Assembly: GCF_014207965.1 (NCBI RefSeq)
Contig: NZ_JACHLM010000001.1
Location: 496,001 to 560,000, forward strand
Reading direction: 5' to 3'
DNA: 64,000 nucleotides
Origin: Brevundimonas bullata
GTDB taxonomy: Bacteria > Pseudomonadota > Alphaproteobacteria > Caulobacterales > Caulobacteraceae
The notes under the pieces were generated by a model, which worked only from the letters and a program-made list of their open reading frames with translations, was not told the origin of the DNA and did not search any database. A program made the translations under genes and the position numbers. Positions 63,292 through 64,000 of this stretch are shown here, piece after piece (position 1 is the first letter of the stretch; every line of letters starts with the position of its first letter).

Positions 63292-64000
63292 TCAGTTCGC
63301 GGTCTCGGGCTTGCGGAAACGCAGGGTCATGCGGTCGCTCTCGCCGATCGCGTCAAAGGCGGCGCGCTCCTCGGCCGTCAGGGTGCGGCCGGCCCGTTCC
63401 GACGTGCGGACCGGAGGCAGGGTCCAGACGCCGAACGGATGATCGCGGTCGTCCTTGGCGTTGGCGTTCAGCTCGCTGCGCGCCTCCAACTCGAACCCGG
63501 CGCGGCGGGCGGCGTGGATGACGTAGCTTTCAGGCACATAGCCGGTCGAGGCCACATCAGCGACGTTGAGGCCCTCGACGCTGCGGTGCTGTTCGACCGC
63601 GAGGACGCCGCCGGGCTTCAGCGCCTTGAAGAAGGCGGCCATATGCGGATCGGTCCGACCGTCGCGCGACCAGTTGTGGAAGGCGCGCGCCACCACCACC
63701 ATGTCGGCGGTTCCGTCCTCGACGCCCATGCTCTCGGTCGGCTTGCTGACGGGGACGTAGCGCCCGCCCGTGGCTGCCGCATAGGGCTCCAGGATGTTGC
63801 GCCACCAACCGGCGCGGCCGGGCTCGATCTCGACCACCGTCAGGCCGGGCTGCAGACCCCAGAAGGTCAGGGTCTCGAACGGATGACGCTGGCTGTCGCG
63901 AACGCGGTCCGCCTCGGGCCGGGTCGTCGAGGTGATGGCGGCCTGAAGCGCGGCGTCCTCCTCGACCTTGGGCATCTCCATCGACAGGCCTTGGCGGTGT
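63292..64000 (-). CDS. COG4798-type predicted methyltransferase, second copy (5' end beyond window)
   Basis: The frame is open to the window edge (last codons read H-R-Q-G-L-S before Met at 63981), so the start and any signal peptide lie outside. R-H-P-F-E-T-L-T-F-W-G-L-Q-P-G-L-T-V-V-E-I-E-P-G-R-A-G-W-W, L-K-P-G-G-V-L-A-V-E-Q-H-R, S-E-L-N-A-N and the shared ending match the gene at 62311. Probable tandem duplication, about 78 bp apart and cotranscribed. Reaction unknown. Confidence 0.85.
   Translation of the reverse strand, partial: HRQGLSMEMPKVEEDAALQAAITSTTRPEADRVRDSQRHPFETLTFWGLQPGLTVVEIEPGRAGWWRNILEPYAAATGGRYVPVSKPTESMGVEDGTADMVVVARAFHNWSRDGRTDPHMAAFFKALKPGGVLAVEQHRSVEGLNVADVASTGYVPESYVIHAARRAGFELEARSELNANAKDDRDHPFGVWTLPPVRTSERAGRTLTAEERAAFDAIGESDRMTLRFRKPETAN

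Overview
The window is a GC-rich stretch of a circular alphaproteobacterial chromosome. Gene content and order point to Caulobacterales, most likely Brevundimonas or a close relative. The evidence is a phyR / nepR-ecfG-phyK general stress response (GSR) locus, a chvI-chvG-hprK-EIIA-HPr cluster, a dnaN-recF-gyrB group next to dnaA, a cluster of GANTC (CcrM-type) sites by dnaA, a large TonB-dependent receptor, and many genes coupled by ATGA/GTGA stop-start overlaps. The species name is an inference; no rRNA gene, tRNA gene, CRISPR array or prophage was seen.

Layout. 1-1080: 3' end of ubiG, then an intact 837-bp IS5-family element with a frameshifted transposase, inserted exactly at the stop codon of a lipocalin gene. 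1077-9732: mostly minus-strand housekeeping genes (lipocalin, GNAT, AraC regulator, DUF1178, nitrilase-like hydrolase, grxC, comF, orphan Flp pilin, mutT-argJ-PPIase operon). 9816-17651: secA, a PLP enzyme, a zur operon and sapC. 17666-23200: general stress response island. 23296-33609: ald, obgE, polA, a TonB-dependent receptor, a flavoprotein and a zinc-ribbon protein. 33637-39100: an uncharacterised 570-aa protein divergent from chvI-chvG-hprK-EIIA-ptsH. 39112-51041: a chemoreceptor, gyrB, recF, a GIY-YIG protein, dnaN, dnaA, rpsT, an enoyl-CoA hydratase and mutM. 51161-64000: OPT transporter, LysR/YeiH pair, typA, an MprF-like synthase, envelope stress proteins, an XRE regulator, hisN, a lysophospholipase-like hydrolase and two related COG4798-type methyltransferases, the last one running off the window.

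The most interesting part is the stress island. Promoters of the form GGAAC-N16-CGTT, the EcfG/sigma-T type, occur divergently in front of phyR and nepR-ecfG-phyK. Another sits in front of a short entericidin-like lipoprotein gene just after phyK. About 1.3 kb before phyR, a GGAAC-N16-GGTT promoter faces the minus strand. It is followed by about 110 nt of strongly structured sequence with a seven-C loop and a perfect intrinsic terminator. I read this as a small RNA of the GsrN type. A small membrane-protein gene diverges from it with its own GGAAC-N17-CGTT promoter. So anti-sigma, response regulator, sigma factor, kinase, putative sRNA and effectors lie within about 5 kb.

The window also carries three families of dispersed palindromic repeats. 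One family shows base-pair covariation between its two copies, one supplies the last 17 codons and the stop of recF, and one has two copies with compensatory hairpins.
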